Positions 8,109 through 17,084 of a stretch of DNA of 34,550 nucleotides are shown in pieces. This DNA is from Bacteroidales bacterium (GTDB taxonomy: Bacteria; Bacteroidota; Bacteroidia; Bacteroidales; WCHB1-69). Where the stretch lies: assembly GCA_028703095.1 (NCBI GenBank), contig JAQVNO010000010.1, positions 1-34,550 of the forward strand, written 5' to 3'. The notes below the pieces were generated by a model. It was given only the letters and a program-made list of their open reading frames with translations. It ran no database searches and was not told the origin of the DNA. Each line of letters begins with the position of its first letter. Within the stretch, counting starts at the first letter, position 1. Position numbers and translations under genes: made by a program.

Positions 8109-8987
8109 TTATTTCGGTAGTTCCATTTTGTGTTTCCAACGTTTATGACTCCATAGCCAATATGCCGGTTCATTGAGAATGTCTCGTTCGAGGAGTTGAA
8201 CATAAGAATGTATAATGTCTCCGTAAGCTGTTTCTTGCGGATTGTCAGTAATTAACTCCAATTCCACTTCGTAATATCCTCTTTTTATTTTTTTAACCAC
8301 ATAATATATTACCGGATAATTGTATTTGCGGGCAAAATATTCTCCTCCATAAATCATGTCGGAAGGCTGGTTAAGAAAAGGGATTACGAATGGATTCTTC
8401 GTATTGCCCGGAGCTTGGTCGCATAGCATCATATAAGCGGTACGTTTTTGTTGTTCGTCGTATTGTTTAAACGTTTCGCGAATGGTTTTTGCAAATATTA
8501 CTTCTGTGCCGTAACGAGTACGGAAAATATTAATGGTTTTTTCAAACGATTTGTTAGAGTTTTCTTTTCCTACTCCTACACCATGGTGTTTAAATTGCAA
8601 AGCTAAGGATAACACCATCCATTCCCAGTTATTATAATGACTCGATAATAAAATAATACTCTTGCCGGCATTGTAATATTGATTTACCAGTTCGGGATTT
8701 TTACAGGTGTAACGCTTCATAATATTACTTCGGGAGCTACTTAACATCTTAATACCTTCAACAAAAAGATGACAAAGATGGGTGTAGTATTTATTTTCTA
8801 TATTGGATAGATACGCTTGATTTGCATTGGGAAAAGCATTTTTTAAGTTGGCACGTACGACTTTTAATCTATACGAAAAAAGAGTATAAAGAAAAAAGCG
8901 TATTAATTTCCCGATAGCATACAATACGTTCATCGGCAGTAGGGAAAGAGGATATAATAAAATGTAAATAACTATTTTAGTTAACAT
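8109..8987 (-). CDS. LpxL/HtrB-family lysophospholipid (lipid A) acyltransferase
   Basis: A 292-residue inner-membrane protein with an N-terminal hydrophobic anchor (about residues 4-24). It has the HX4E catalytic motif of the family: H117 and E122 in SSHYNNWEW. This is followed by the substrate region with MMLCDQAPG and IPFLNQPSDMIYGGEYFAR. These enzymes move a fatty acyl chain onto lipid A or a related lipid at the cytoplasmic face of the inner membrane. Length is normal for the family. Its ATG overlaps the sirtuin stop by 7 bases, which indicates translational coupling. Bacteroidota carry one or a few such acyltransferases; whether this one is the main lipid A late acyltransferase or acts on an amino lipid cannot be told from the sequence. 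Confidence 0.88.
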   Translation of the reverse strand: MLTKIVIYILLYPLSLLPMNVLYAIGKLIRFFLYTLFSYRLKVVRANLKNAFPNANQAYLSNIENKYYTHLCHLFVEGIKMLSSSRSNIMKRYTCKNPELVNQYYNAGKSIILLSSHYNNWEWMVLSLALQFKHHGVGVGKENSNKSFEKTINIFRTRYGTEVIFAKTIRETFKQYDEQQKRTAYMMLCDQAPGNTKNPFVIPFLNQPSDMIYGGEYFARKYNYPVIYYVVKKIKRGYYEVELELITDNPQETAYGDIIHSYVQLLERDILNEPAYWLWSHKRWKHKMELPK

Positions 8988-9688
8988 TTTCTTGCTTTTT
9001 CTACTAATTCTTTTACTAATTGCGGGACGCCTATACCGGCTTTTTCTGCGATACGAATGATGTTTCTATCCTTAGTATGGGTGTCGTTTGCTTTTGGGTC
9101 AATATAATAAACGGGAATGTTTGTTTTAGCAGCATACAATAATCCGGCAGCGGGATATACTGCCATGGAAGTACCTATAATCAGCAGTATGTCGGCTTGT
9201 TCTACCATTTCGGCTGCTTTTTCTATCATGGGAACGGCTTCCCCGAACCAAACAATATGCGGACGCATTTGTTTTCCCCAGGGACAGAGGTCTCCTTTTT
9301 TTATTTCGTTTTCCGTAGGGCCAATATTTACAATGTAATCAGGATTCACCTGACTTCTTTTTTTTCGCAACTCACCGTGTAAATGTAAAACTTGGGAAGA
9401 ACCGGCTCTTTCGTGGAGGTCATCAACATTTTGTGTAATAATTTGTACCTCATAAAAAGATTCCAAACGAATTAGGTGTTTATGTCCTTCGTTGGGAGAA
9501 GCGTTTATTAATTGTTGTAAACGTTCATTGTAAAAACGCAGTACTAAATTCGGGTCTTTTTCCCAGGCTTCGGGAGTGGCGACATCTTCAACACGGTAAT
9601 TTTCCCACAAACCATCGGCATCGCGAAAGGTCTTAATGCCGCTTTCGGCACTGATGCCCGCTCCGGTGAGAACAACTACTTTTTGCAT
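8981..9688 (-). CDS. cobB: Sirtuin, NAD-dependent protein deacylase (class III, CobB/SIRT5-like)
   Basis: It removes acyl groups from protein lysines using NAD+. The NAD site starts at residue 8 (TGAGISAESGIKTFRD). TQNVDDLHERAG carries Q86, N87 and D89, and the catalytic His is H104 in LHLHGE. The acyl-pocket pair Y53 and R56 (FYNER) matches the Tyr/Arg pair of E. coli CobB and SIRT5, which favours succinyl- or malonyl-lysine. The structural zinc site is missing: between HGE and the VWFGEAVP motif there is only one Cys (LCPWG) and no CxxC pair. It is 235 residues, close to the usual compact bacterial size. Gene order is small membrane protein (2 bases upstream) and acyltransferase (7-base overlap). 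Confidence 0.92.
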   Translation of the reverse strand: MQKVVVLTGAGISAESGIKTFRDADGLWENYRVEDVATPEAWEKDPNLVLRFYNERLQQLINASPNEGHKHLIRLESFYEVQIITQNVDDLHERAGSSQVLHLHGELRKKRSQVNPDYIVNIGPTENEIKKGDLCPWGKQMRPHIVWFGEAVPMIEKAAEMVEQADILLIIGTSMAVYPAAGLLYAAKTNIPVYYIDPKANDTHTKDRNIIRIAEKAGIGVPQLVKELVEKARKC

Positions 9689-9690
9689 GT

Positions 9691-9978
9691 TTAGATTATA
9701 TTTAAATAAACAATAAAGTAAAGAATGGCAAAAACAAAGGTGGTGAGTAAAATGCCTCTGCCGGTACGATCGTATTTAAGCTTGATTAAATAGTATCTAA
9801 GTGTAAATAAGTTAGGTAATACCGATACTAAGATAAGGGTAGGTAGTTTTATTAAATAATCTTTTCCTTCAGGAGCAAAGAATGTGGATAATGTAAAAAG
9901 AATGCCGAATAAGATGCCGGGGAAAAGTATCCCGATGATGATACCTAAGACCATACTGTCTCTGCGAAGTTTTTCCAT
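9691..9978 (-). CDS. Small three-helix membrane protein, unknown function
   Basis: A 95-residue protein with three predicted membrane helices: residues about 9-30 (LGIIIGILFPGILFGILFTL), 43-58 (LPTLILVSVLPNLFTL) and 75-94 (ILLTTFVFAILYFIVYLNII). Between helices 2 and 3 lies a positively charged segment RYYLIKLKYDRTGRG. It sits between surE (12 bases upstream) and the sirtuin (2 bases downstream), so it is certainly translated as part of this operon. No function is assigned. Confidence 0.75.
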   Translation of the reverse strand: MEKLRRDSMVLGIIIGILFPGILFGILFTLSTFFAPEGKDYLIKLPTLILVSVLPNLFTLRYYLIKLKYDRTGRGILLTTFVFAILYFIVYLNII

Positions 9979-9990
9979 GTTTTTATTTTT

Positions 9991-10800
9991 TTAAAGTGAA
10001 AAATTCCATGTTTTCATGGTGTTTATATAATGATATGCTGTTAAATCCGGCTGTATGGGCTGAATGGAAACATAGTTGTTTTTCAATGCCCATTCATCGC
10101 TATCTTCCCCTTTATCGTTGTCGACAAGAAAACCGCTTAACCAATAATAGGGTTTGCCGATAGGGTCTATGCGTTCTTCAAATTCTTCGTGCCAGTGATT
10201 TAATGATTGGCGCGTTATCCGAAATCCTTTTATGTCTTTTAATGGGACATTAGGGATGTTTACATTCAAGCAGATATTGCCGGGCAATTTGTTTTCTATA
10301 GCGGTTTGAATGACTTTATGCGCTATTTCCCTCGAAGCATTGAAATTTGAATCGTTAGTATAATCTATCAATGAAAAGCCTATGGAAGGAATATTGTTGA
10401 TGCACCCTTCAATGACGGTAGCCATGGTTCCTGAATAGAACACACTCGATGACGAATTGGAGCCGTGGTTGATACCTGCGATGAGCAAATCTATTTTTTG
10501 GTCTTTCAGTAAGATGCATTGTGCTAATTTAACGGCATCAACCGGTGTGTTGGTAGCTTTGTAGATTTCAAAGTCTTTTTCGGAATGTATTTGTCGTAAA
10601 CGTAAAGGCGAGCTGAACGTAATAGCATGACTCTTTCCCGATTGGGCACTTCCGGGTGCTACAACAATCACCCGTCCGAAATTACGTGCCACATCTGCCA
10701 ACGCACGCAATCCGTATGCATCAACTCCATCATCGTTGGTTACCAGAATCAATGGCTTTTTATTTTTTTCTGTGCTCTTTTCTCCTTTTATTTTGCTCAT
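9991..10800 (-). CDS. surE: SurE 5'/3'-nucleotidase
   Basis: A metal-dependent phosphatase that dephosphorylates nucleoside 5'- and 3'-monophosphates. The N-terminal metal site is LVTNDDGVDAYG (D23, D24). Next come VIVVAPGSAQSGKSHAIT and the conserved AGINHGSN with the metal-binding Asn, then SGTMATVIEG. Length (269 residues) is normal for SurE, with a short Lys-rich N-terminal extension (SKIKGEKSTEKNKK) before the core; a later start is possible but no better Met exists before the core. It is the first gene of the five-gene operon ending at 5454, with a -7 box 45 bases upstream. In many relatives surE sits next to lpxB; here its neighbours are a small membrane protein and a sirtuin. Confidence 0.95.
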   Translation of the reverse strand: MSKIKGEKSTEKNKKPLILVTNDDGVDAYGLRALADVARNFGRVIVVAPGSAQSGKSHAITFSSPLRLRQIHSEKDFEIYKATNTPVDAVKLAQCILLKDQKIDLLIAGINHGSNSSSSVFYSGTMATVIEGCINNIPSIGFSLIDYTNDSNFNASREIAHKVIQTAIENKLPGNICLNVNIPNVPLKDIKGFRITRQSLNHWHEEFEERIDPIGKPYYWLSGFLVDNDKGEDSDEWALKNNYVSIQPIQPDLTAYHYINTMKTWNFSL

Positions 10801-10844
10801 TCTCTTTATGCTATTATCAACAGTATCCTTATATGTATTAATTA

Positions 10845-10852
10845 CAAAAGTA
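10845..10852 (-). promoter_or_regulatory. -7 promoter box for the surE operon
   Basis: On the minus strand the sequence reads TACTTTTGTAAT, matching TAnnTTTG, 45 bases before the surE start. A convincing -33 TTTG was not found. Confidence 0.6.
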
Positions 10853-10901
10853 CAATTTTTTTCAATGGGAAATGAAGGGATACACTTATGGATTAATAAT
10901 A

Positions 10902-10938
10902 AAACAGAGGATTTATCTAATTGAATAATCCTCTGTTT
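10902..10938 (-). terminator. Intrinsic terminator of tnaA
   Basis: A perfect 12-base-pair stem (10902-10913 AAACAGAGGATT with 10927-10938 AATCCTCTGTTT) and a 13-base loop, placed 20 bases after the tnaA stop. On the minus strand it is followed by a U-rich stretch (TTATTATTAA). It separates tnaA from the surE operon. Confidence 0.8.
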
Positions 10939-10957
10939 GAATTTATAATTACTTTGT

Positions 10958-12331
10958 TTACAATCTTTGCAATTTAACGGTAAAGTGTCGCATTATTTCT
11001 GCTTCCCATGCAATTTTCACACCGCGGGTAATTGTTTCGCGGCGGTCGAAGACATTTTTAAGTGCTACGGCGATAACATCCATGTGATTATTGGTGTAAA
11101 CGCGTCGTGGAATTGCCAAACGTAATAAATCCAATCCGCCAAAACGGTTTTCACGGGTAACAGGGTCGCGGTCGGCTAAGAGATATCCGATTTCCACACC
11201 ACGTATGCCGGCTTCCAAGTACAATTCGACGGTAAGGGTCTGAGCCGGAAATTCTTCTTTGGGTACGTATGTCAGTACTTTTGGAGCATCTACGAAAATA
11301 GCATGTCCGCCGGCAGGACGTTGATAAGGAATGCCGAATTCGTCCAAACGTTGAGCTAAATACTCCACTTGTTTAATGCGGGTTTCGAGCATGTCAAACT
11401 CGGTATTTTCGTCTAATCCTATGGCTAAGGCATTCATATCTCTACCGCTCATGCCGCCGTATGTGATATAGCCTTCGTAAACAATTCCAAATACTTTTGC
11501 ACAGTCGTACCATTCTTGTGAACGGGTAGCAATAAAACCTCCCATATTTACTAGGGCATCTTTTTTAGCACTCATGGTCATGCCGTCGGCATAGGTAAAC
11601 ATCTCCTTACAAATTTCTTTGATGCTTTTGTTTTGGTATCCTTTTTCTCTTATTTTTATAAAATAGGCATTTTCAGCAAAGCGGGCGGAATCGAAAAGTA
11701 CCGGTTTTTTGTATTTGTTGGCAATTTTCCGTACTTCCCGCAGGTTTTCCATAGAAACAGGTTGCCCGCCGGCTGTGTTATTGGTAATGGTAACAATCAC
11801 AAAAGGTATTTTATCGTGATGTTCAGCTAAGCATATTTCTAATTTCTTAGGGTCCACATTGCCTTTGAAAGGCACTTCGAGTTGAGTGTCTTTGGCTTCA
11901 TCGATGGTACAATCAATAGCAAAGGCTTTGCGCGATTCGATGTGTCCTTTGGTAGTGTCGAAGTGTGAGTTGCCGGGGATAAAATCGCCGGCTTTTATTA
12001 AACAGGAAAACAATACGTTTTCGGCAGCCCGCCCTTGATGGGTGGGCAACACATAGTCAAACCCTGTGATTTTTGTAATCATATCTTTCATTTTCAAGAA
12101 AGAAGTTGCCCCGGCATAACTTTCATCACCGAGCATGATACCTGCCCACTGACGATCGCTCATGGCTCCCGTTCCGGAATCGGTGAGTAAATCTATGTAA
12201 ACTTGTTCTGCTTTTAATTGAAATACATTATAGTTGGCTTCCTTAATCCATTTTTCACGTTCACTGCGTGTGCTTTTACGGATAGGCTCTATCATTTTTA
12301 TTTTCCAAGATTCTGCAAAAGGTAATTCCAT
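10958..12331 (-). CDS. tnaA: Tryptophanase
   Basis: A PLP enzyme that splits L-tryptophan into indole, pyruvate and ammonia. The 457-residue sequence begins MELPFAESWKIKMIEPIRKS, as in Porphyromonas and Bacteroides tryptophanases. The PLP lysine is K257 in MTMSAKKDALVNMGG, with FDSARFAENAYFIK before it. TNNTAGGQPVSMENLREV, GRAAENVLFS and the C-terminal RLAIPRRVYTNNHMDV are all present. Tyrosine phenol-lyase is the close alternative; the whole-length resemblance to anaerobe tryptophanases favours TnaA. It is a single-gene unit with its own promoter about 163 bases upstream, a terminator and a possible leader peptide gene. Indole production is expected in an anaerobic gut- or oral-type organism. 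Confidence 0.93.
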   Translation of the reverse strand: MELPFAESWKIKMIEPIRKSTRSEREKWIKEANYNVFQLKAEQVYIDLLTDSGTGAMSDRQWAGIMLGDESYAGATSFLKMKDMITKITGFDYVLPTHQGRAAENVLFSCLIKAGDFIPGNSHFDTTKGHIESRKAFAIDCTIDEAKDTQLEVPFKGNVDPKKLEICLAEHHDKIPFVIVTITNNTAGGQPVSMENLREVRKIANKYKKPVLFDSARFAENAYFIKIREKGYQNKSIKEICKEMFTYADGMTMSAKKDALVNMGGFIATRSQEWYDCAKVFGIVYEGYITYGGMSGRDMNALAIGLDENTEFDMLETRIKQVEYLAQRLDEFGIPYQRPAGGHAIFVDAPKVLTYVPKEEFPAQTLTVELYLEAGIRGVEIGYLLADRDPVTRENRFGGLDLLRLAIPRRVYTNNHMDVIAVALKNVFDRRETITRGVKIAWEAEIMRHFTVKLQRL

Positions 12332-12403
12332 ATGTATATAGTTTTATTATATGATGTTAATAACTTAATTTCGGTAAGTATAATTCTTAAATAAGTTTAA
12401 AAA

Positions 12404-12475
12404 TTAAAACGGGTCTTTTCTTTTAATATTAAGATAAATAGGAAGGAAGTGAGATGTTTTATGTGTCATTTTCAT
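12404..12475 (-). CDS. Possible 23-residue leader peptide upstream of tnaA
   Basis: In the long leader of tnaA there is a short ORF starting 19 bases after the -7 box: MKMTHKTSHFLPIYLNIKRK followed by DPF and a stop. It ends 72 bases before the tnaA ATG. Its size and place resemble the TnaC leader of enterobacteria, and it ends in a charged stretch plus Asp-Pro. However, it has no Trp, which TnaC needs, and no Shine-Dalgarno sequence. It could be a chance ORF in an AT-rich leader. Confidence 0.25.
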   Translation of the reverse strand: MKMTHKTSHFLPIYLNIKRKDPF

Positions 12476-12493
12476 TAATTTTTATCAGATGCA

Positions 12494-12501
12494 AAAATAT
12501 A
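12494..12501 (-). promoter_or_regulatory. -7 promoter box for tnaA
   Basis: On the minus strand the sequence reads TATTTTTGCATC, matching TAnnTTTG. The next minus-strand gene is tnaA, 163 bases downstream, so the mRNA would have an unusually long leader. The remaining part of the 12332-12561 gap holds the end of the gmhA transcript; a T-run on the minus strand (complement of about 12529-12539) with only a weak hairpin before it may end that operon. Confidence 0.5.
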
Positions 12502-12561
12502 TATTTTTCTTATTAAAAATCCTTTTTTGAAAAAAAAATGTGAAAAATTACACTTGTTTTT

Positions 12562-13140
12562 CTATTTATTTGAAAATATTGCACTTTCGATGTATTCACA
12601 CAGTATATGCCCAATGAGTATATGGGCTTCTTGAATACGTGGAGTATCGCTTGAGGGAACGTTAAGGATTATATCGCTGATATCTTTAAGTTTTCCAACG
12701 GACGCTCCTGTTAGGGCAATGGTTTTGATTTCTTTATTTTTCGCTGATAGAAAAGCATTGATAATGCTTTCGGAATTTCCTGAAGTAGACAAGCCGATGA
12801 GAACATCGCTTTTTTTTCCGTTTCCCTCCAATAAACGGGAAAAGATATGGTTGTATCCGTAATCGTTTGCAACGGCAGTAAGATACGAGGTATTGCAGTG
12901 TAAGGCTTCGGTTCGTAGGGGAGGTCTGTCGAAATAAAAACGACCTGAGAGTTCGGCAGCCAGATGTTGGGCGTCGGCAGCACTGCCTCCGTTACCGCAA
13001 AAGAAAATACATCCTCCTGACTGTAATGATTGCACACACATATCAATGCTGTCGGCAATACGCTTTAAAAGAAGAGTGTCGCTAAGTAATTTTTCTTTAA
13101 GTTCTATGCTTTCCTTTATTTTTTGTTGAATGTTCATCAT
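12562..13140 (-). CDS. gmhA: Sedoheptulose-7-phosphate isomerase (SIS domain)
   Basis: It converts D-sedoheptulose 7-phosphate to D-glycero-D-manno-heptose 7-phosphate, the first step to ADP- or GDP-heptose. The SIS core is visible: CGNGGSAADAQHLAAELSGR, with zinc ligands H59 and E63, the phosphate loop GLSTSGNSESI, and the C-terminal zinc pair in RIQEAHILIGHILCEYIE. Length (192) is normal. It is the last gene of the first glycan operon and overlaps the GT4 stop by 4 bases; either of the two starting Met codons could be used. No other heptose gene is in the window, so the rest of the pathway must be elsewhere. Confidence 0.92.
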   Translation of the reverse strand: MMNIQQKIKESIELKEKLLSDTLLLKRIADSIDMCVQSLQSGGCIFFCGNGGSAADAQHLAAELSGRFYFDRPPLRTEALHCNTSYLTAVANDYGYNHIFSRLLEGNGKKSDVLIGLSTSGNSESIINAFLSAKNKEIKTIALTGASVGKLKDISDIILNVPSSDTPRIQEAHILIGHILCEYIESAIFSNK

Positions 13141-14279
13141 TTTAGTGTTATTTTTTCGTACAAGGATTGGATTTTAGTAGTTAGTTTATCCCAGGAATAT
13201 TTATCTTTTTCTTTGATAACGTTGGCTTCAAAGTTTTGTTGCCGTTGGTTTTCATAAAAATCAACCAAAGCATCGGCAATTTCCTTTGCGTCGGGAGACA
13301 CAGCATAACCGATGATGTCATGAGGCACAATTTCAGCTAAGCCACCTACTTTTGTAACAAGCATGGCTTTTTCAAAATGAAATCCAATTTGCGTAACCCC
13401 ACTTTGTGTAGCCGTTTTATAGGGTTGTGTTATGATATCGCAAGCCGAAAAATAAGCATTTACCAAAGAATTGGGGATAAAGTCGGTATGTAATTCTACC
13501 AAGGGTTCCAAGTGTAATTTTTTAATTTTTTCCAAGTATAGATTTTCATCTTCATAAAATTCACCGGCTACAATTAATTTGGTGTTAAAAGCACGTAATC
13601 GTTCATCGGCAAAGGCATCTAATAAAATATCCAAGCCTTTATAGGGACGAATGAATCCGAAAAAAAGCAAGTATCTATATTCGCTACTCAATCCCAATGT
13701 TTGTAATGCCAACTCTCTGCTAATTTTTTCTCCGTAGTGGTCATAAATCGGATGTGGAGAATAGGCTTTTGGCTTGTGATGTTTATCGAAAGATTCAATG
13801 TCTTGTATGACTGATTCGGAAAGTGAAATAAAAGCATCCATTTTATTCACAAAATAAGGAGGAAGTATGTTATCTAAAAACGTTGGTTCATGTGGAATCA
13901 TGTTGTGTACTAAAGCGATACATTTTGTTTTTTTGTTTTTGCGAATGTAAGCGGCCAGACTTCCGAAACAGGGAGCCATAAACGACATCCAATAACAAAA
14001 TATCACTAAATTAGGATTTTTCTTTCCTATTTTTTTGCCAATGCTTCTCCAGTTGAAAGGATTTATGGAATTAATTTTACGGAAAATAGTTAAATTATCG
14101 GGTGTAGGGTCCTTGGTAAATTGTGTTTTTCCGGGGAATAAAAAGGAGGGATACTGTAATGTAAATGTATATATTTCCACTTCATTACCTTCTTTTACAT
14201 ATTCCGATGCCAGTCGTTCGTTGAAGGTAGCTAAGCCTCCACGATAAGGATGAGCTGTGCCGATAATTATTATTTTCAT
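13137..14279 (-). CDS. Glycosyltransferase family 4 (GT-B fold)
   Basis: A 380-residue cytoplasmic glycosyltransferase. The N-terminal acceptor domain starts IIIGTAHPYRGGLATFNERL with the Gly-rich loop of the GT4 family. The C-terminal nucleotide-sugar domain shows LLFFGFIRPYKGLDILLDAF, then CDIITQPYKTATQSGV and GGLAEIVPHDIIGYAV. The usual EX7E motif is not clean: the first Glu is replaced around QPYKTATQSG, which is seen in some GT4 branches. Donor and linkage cannot be predicted. It lies 4 bases after the GT2 gene and overlaps gmhA, in the order gmd, fcl, GT2, GT4, gmhA. Confidence 0.88.
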   Translation of the reverse strand: MKIIIIGTAHPYRGGLATFNERLASEYVKEGNEVEIYTFTLQYPSFLFPGKTQFTKDPTPDNLTIFRKINSINPFNWRSIGKKIGKKNPNLVIFCYWMSFMAPCFGSLAAYIRKNKKTKCIALVHNMIPHEPTFLDNILPPYFVNKMDAFISLSESVIQDIESFDKHHKPKAYSPHPIYDHYGEKISRELALQTLGLSSEYRYLLFFGFIRPYKGLDILLDAFADERLRAFNTKLIVAGEFYEDENLYLEKIKKLHLEPLVELHTDFIPNSLVNAYFSACDIITQPYKTATQSGVTQIGFHFEKAMLVTKVGGLAEIVPHDIIGYAVSPDAKEIADALVDFYENQRQQNFEANVIKEKDKYSWDKLTTKIQSLYEKITLK

Positions 14280-14283
14280 TGTA

Positions 14284-15057
14284 TTAATATTTTCGTGTAA
14301 ACGGATATTTTAATATAATGCTAACATGTGCCCATAAAGTGTGGCAAAGTCCGAAGTGTTTTTTCATAATCAGGTAACGTTCTTTCCAAGCTTGTTTACG
14401 GTGAATGCTGGATGTTCCGGCAATCATAAAATCCGACAAATAATCGTTTATATACGTGTTTTTTTGAGAGGAAGACACTACACGAATTACCCAATCATAA
14501 TCGGAAGCAATTTTATAGCGTAAATCATAGAAAGGAGCTATGTCTTTTTTTACCACTATGGATTGATGGCAAACTACCAATCCCTTGAGTAAACTTTTTT
14601 TAGTTAATTGTTTCGGTGCAATTTTATGGCGTTCTCCCAAAGGATTACCGTTAGTGTCAATCATTAATGATTGTCCATAAACAATATCACAATTAGATTG
14701 GTTTTGAATGATTTGGTTTATGTGAGAGAGGGTAGTCGGGCTATGAATTTTATCGCCTGCATTGATAAACCAGATATAGTTTCCTTTTGCCATGGAGATG
14801 CCTTTGTTCATGGCATCATACAAGCCTTTGTCGGGTTCGCTTATCCAATGGAAATTATTTGCTGTCAGACCGAAATCTCCGGAAGCAATTTTTTGTTCTA
14901 TTTTAAGAATGATATCCAAGGTGCCATCTTTTGAGTTTCCGTCAATAATGAGGTATTCATACTCAGGATGTGTCTGATTAAGAATACTGAGCATTGTTTT
15001 TTTTAGATAGTTCTCAGCATTATAGGTAATAGTTATAATTGAAAAGCAGGGTTTCAT
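14284..15057 (-). CDS. Glycosyltransferase family 2 (GT-A fold)
   Basis: A 257-residue glycosyltransferase. It starts with the GT2 signature [38 protein letters not shown], then [20 protein letters not shown], the DxD-type site WFINAGD, and a C-terminal acceptor region [10 protein letters not shown] with [10 protein letters not shown]. This layout is that of WcaA/WcaE-like colanic-acid-type transferases, which add sugars to a lipid-linked acceptor. The ATG overlaps the fcl stop by 4 bases, showing translational coupling. Being next to the GDP-fucose pathway, it is a candidate fucosyltransferase, but this is inference. Confidence 0.9.
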   Translation of the reverse strand: MKPCFSIITITYNAENYLKKTMLSILNQTHPEYEYLIIDGNSKDGTLDIILKIEQKIASGDFGLTANNFHWISEPDKGLYDAMNKGISMAKGNYIWFINAGDKIHSPTTLSHINQIIQNQSNCDIVYGQSLMIDTNGNPLGERHKIAPKQLTKKSLLKGLVVCHQSIVVKKDIAPFYDLRYKIASDYDWVIRVVSSSQKNTYINDYLSDFMIAGTSSIHRKQAWKERYLIMKKHFGLCHTLWAHVSIILKYPFTRKY

Positions 15058-15989
15058 TTTTTAAGATAATGTTTCAGATACCATTCGTATACACATGCAA
15101 TCCCGGCTTTTAAAGAAGTTTGATGTTTCCATCCGTTTTGATGCAGTCGGTCAACGTTTAAGAGTTTACGAGGGGTGCCATCGGGTTTGCTCGTATCATA
15201 TACAATATTTCCTTTGTAGCCGATTACTCCTTTGATAATTAATGCCAGTTCATGTATGCTTAAATCTTCTCCTGTTCCTATGTTAATGTGGATTTCATCC
15301 GAGTAGTGATTCATAAGATGTACCAACGCATCGGCGAGGTCGTCGACATATAGGAATTCACGCAATGCCTTACCGCTGCCCCATAAAACGACTTCGCTTT
15401 TATTTTTTACTTTGGCTTCGTGGAATTTACGTATCAAAGCCGGTAAAACATGGGAAGTGTTCAGGTCGAAATTATCATTAATGCCGTATAAATTGGTAGG
15501 CATAGCAGATATAAAATCGCATCCGTATTGTCGGCGGTAGAACTTGCACATTTCCAAACCGGCTATTTTAGCAATGGCATAGGCTTCATTTGTAGGCTCC
15601 AAAGCACCAGTTAACAAATACTCTTCTTTAATCGGTTGTGCTGCCATTTTGGGATAAATGCATGAGCTGCCTAAAAATAATATTTTTTTTGCCTTATGCG
15701 TATAGGCGGCATGGATAATATTGCTTTCAATCATAAGATTATCATATATAAATTCGGCAGGGTAGGTGTTGTTGGCATGAATGCCACCTACTTTGGCTGC
15801 TGCCAAAAAGATATATGCTGGAGTTTCTTTAGCGAAAAAATCATTGACGGCCTGCTGATTACGCAAATCAAGAGCCTCCAATTCACGCGTGATAATTTGT
15901 GTGTATCCTTTATTTTTCAAATTACGCATAATAGCGGAACCTACCAATCCGGTATGTCCTGCAAGGTAAATTTTATCCGTATCTATCAT
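15054..15989 (-). CDS. fcl: GDP-L-fucose synthase
   Basis: It performs the epimerisation and NADPH reduction of GDP-4-keto-6-deoxy-mannose to GDP-L-fucose. This extended SDR enzyme has the Rossmann motif [10 protein letters not shown] near residue 11, the Ser of LGSSCIYPK, and the YxxxK pair in [12 protein letters not shown] conserved [20 protein letters not shown] segment follows, with [18 protein letters not shown]. Length 311 is normal. It lies 19 bases downstream of gmd, its pathway partner, and overlaps the GT2 start. Confidence 0.95.
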   Translation of the reverse strand: MIDTDKIYLAGHTGLVGSAIMRNLKNKGYTQIITRELEALDLRNQQAVNDFFAKETPAYIFLAAAKVGGIHANNTYPAEFIYDNLMIESNIIHAAYTHKAKKILFLGSSCIYPKMAAQPIKEEYLLTGALEPTNEAYAIAKIAGLEMCKFYRRQYGCDFISAMPTNLYGINDNFDLNTSHVLPALIRKFHEAKVKNKSEVVLWGSGKALREFLYVDDLADALVHLMNHYSDEIHINIGTGEDLSIHELALIIKGVIGYKGNIVYDTSKPDGTPRKLLNVDRLHQNGWKHQTSLKAGIACVYEWYLKHYLKK

Positions 15990-16008
15990 ATTAATTATTT
16001 ATTAAATG

Positions 16009-17082
16009 TTATCTGACATTAGACTTATAATGTTTTACAAAATCTAAGTCGCTTTTAACCATAATTTTCACCAAGTCCGAAAAAGAGGTTTTGGTCGGAT
16101 TCCATCCTAATAACTTCTTTGCTTTGGTCGGATTGCCTAATAATTGTTCTACTTCGGTCGGACGATAATATTTAGGGTCGACTTCAATCAAAATATTTCC
16201 TGTTTTACTGTCAATACCCTTTTCATTTTCATTTTCACCTTCCCAACGTAAGTTGAAACCGGCTTCGGAAAAGGCAAGGGTGCAGAATTCTCTTACAGCA
16301 TGTGTTTCTCCCGTTGCAATTACAAAATCTTCGGGCGTAGGATGTTGAAGTATCAACCACATACATTCCACATAATCGCGGGCATATCCCCAGTCGCGCA
16401 TGGCATTTAAATTTCCCAGATAAAGTTTCTTTTGCATGCCTAAAGCAATGCGAGCAGCAGCCAAGGTGATTTTTCGGGTAACGAAAGTCTCTCCTCTGCG
16501 TTCGCTTTCATGATTGAATAAAATGCCGTTGGCAGCAAACATTTGATAGGCTTCTCTGTAGTTTTTGGTTATCCAAAATCCATATAATTTTGCTACTCCA
16601 TAGGGAGAACGAGGGTAAAAGGGAGTGTCTTCATGTTGAGGTATTTCTTGTACTTTCCCATATAATTCGGAAGTAGAAGCTTGATATATTTTTGTTTTCT
16701 TTTCTAATTTTAATATGCGAATGGCTTCTAATATTCGCAAGGTCCCGACAGCATCCGATTCGGCAGTGTATTCGGGTACTTCAAACGATACTTTTACATG
16801 GGATTGAGCGGCGAGGTTGTAAATTTCGTCCGGTTGTATGTTTTGAATGATGCGAATAATGGAAGAGGAATCGGTCATGTCGCCATAATGTAATTCCAGT
16901 TTACGTTCCTGTTTCATGTCTTCAATCCATTCATCGAAATATAAATGTTCGATACGTCCGGTATTGAAATACGAAGCACGACGCATTAATCCATGTACTT
17001 CATATCCTTTTTCCAATAAAAACTCGGCAAGATAGGAGCCGTCTTGACCTGTGATTCCTGTGATTAAAGCTACTTTTTTCAT
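16009..17082 (-). CDS. gmd: GDP-mannose 4,6-dehydratase
   Basis: It converts GDP-D-mannose to GDP-4-keto-6-deoxy-D-mannose, the precursor of fucose, rhamnose and related sugars. The NADP-binding motif is [19 protein letters not shown], followed by [15 protein letters not shown] and [11 protein letters not shown]. The active site has STSELYG and the YxxxK pair in [30 protein letters not shown] and [18 protein letters not shown] are diagnostic for Gmd. Length 357 is typical of the Bacteroidota form. It sits between yfhO (2 bases upstream) and fcl (19 bases downstream). Confidence 0.96.
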   Translation of the reverse strand: MKKVALITGITGQDGSYLAEFLLEKGYEVHGLMRRASYFNTGRIEHLYFDEWIEDMKQERKLELHYGDMTDSSSIIRIIQNIQPDEIYNLAAQSHVKVSFEVPEYTAESDAVGTLRILEAIRILKLEKKTKIYQASTSELYGKVQEIPQHEDTPFYPRSPYGVAKLYGFWITKNYREAYQMFAANGILFNHESERRGETFVTRKITLAAARIALGMQKKLYLGNLNAMRDWGYARDYVECMWLILQHPTPEDFVIATGETHAVREFCTLAFSEAGFNLRWEGENENEKGIDSKTGNILIEVDPKYYRPTEVEQLLGNPTKAKKLLGWNPTKTSFSDLVKIMVKSDLDFVKHYKSNVR

Positions 17083-17084
17083 GA

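Noticed and set aside
10958-12331. Tyrosine phenol-lyase instead of tryptophanase
   Set aside because: The sequence resembles tryptophanases of Porphyromonas and Bacteroides along the whole length, including the N-terminus; the alternative is noted but not preferred.
12404-12475. A canonical TnaC leader peptide
   Set aside because: It has no tryptophan codon and no match to the conserved TnaC residues, so only a generic leader peptide is proposed, at low confidence.
12711-13058. A 115-residue ORF in another frame of gmhA
   Set aside because: It overlaps a clear gmhA gene with all catalytic motifs and looks like a shadow frame.
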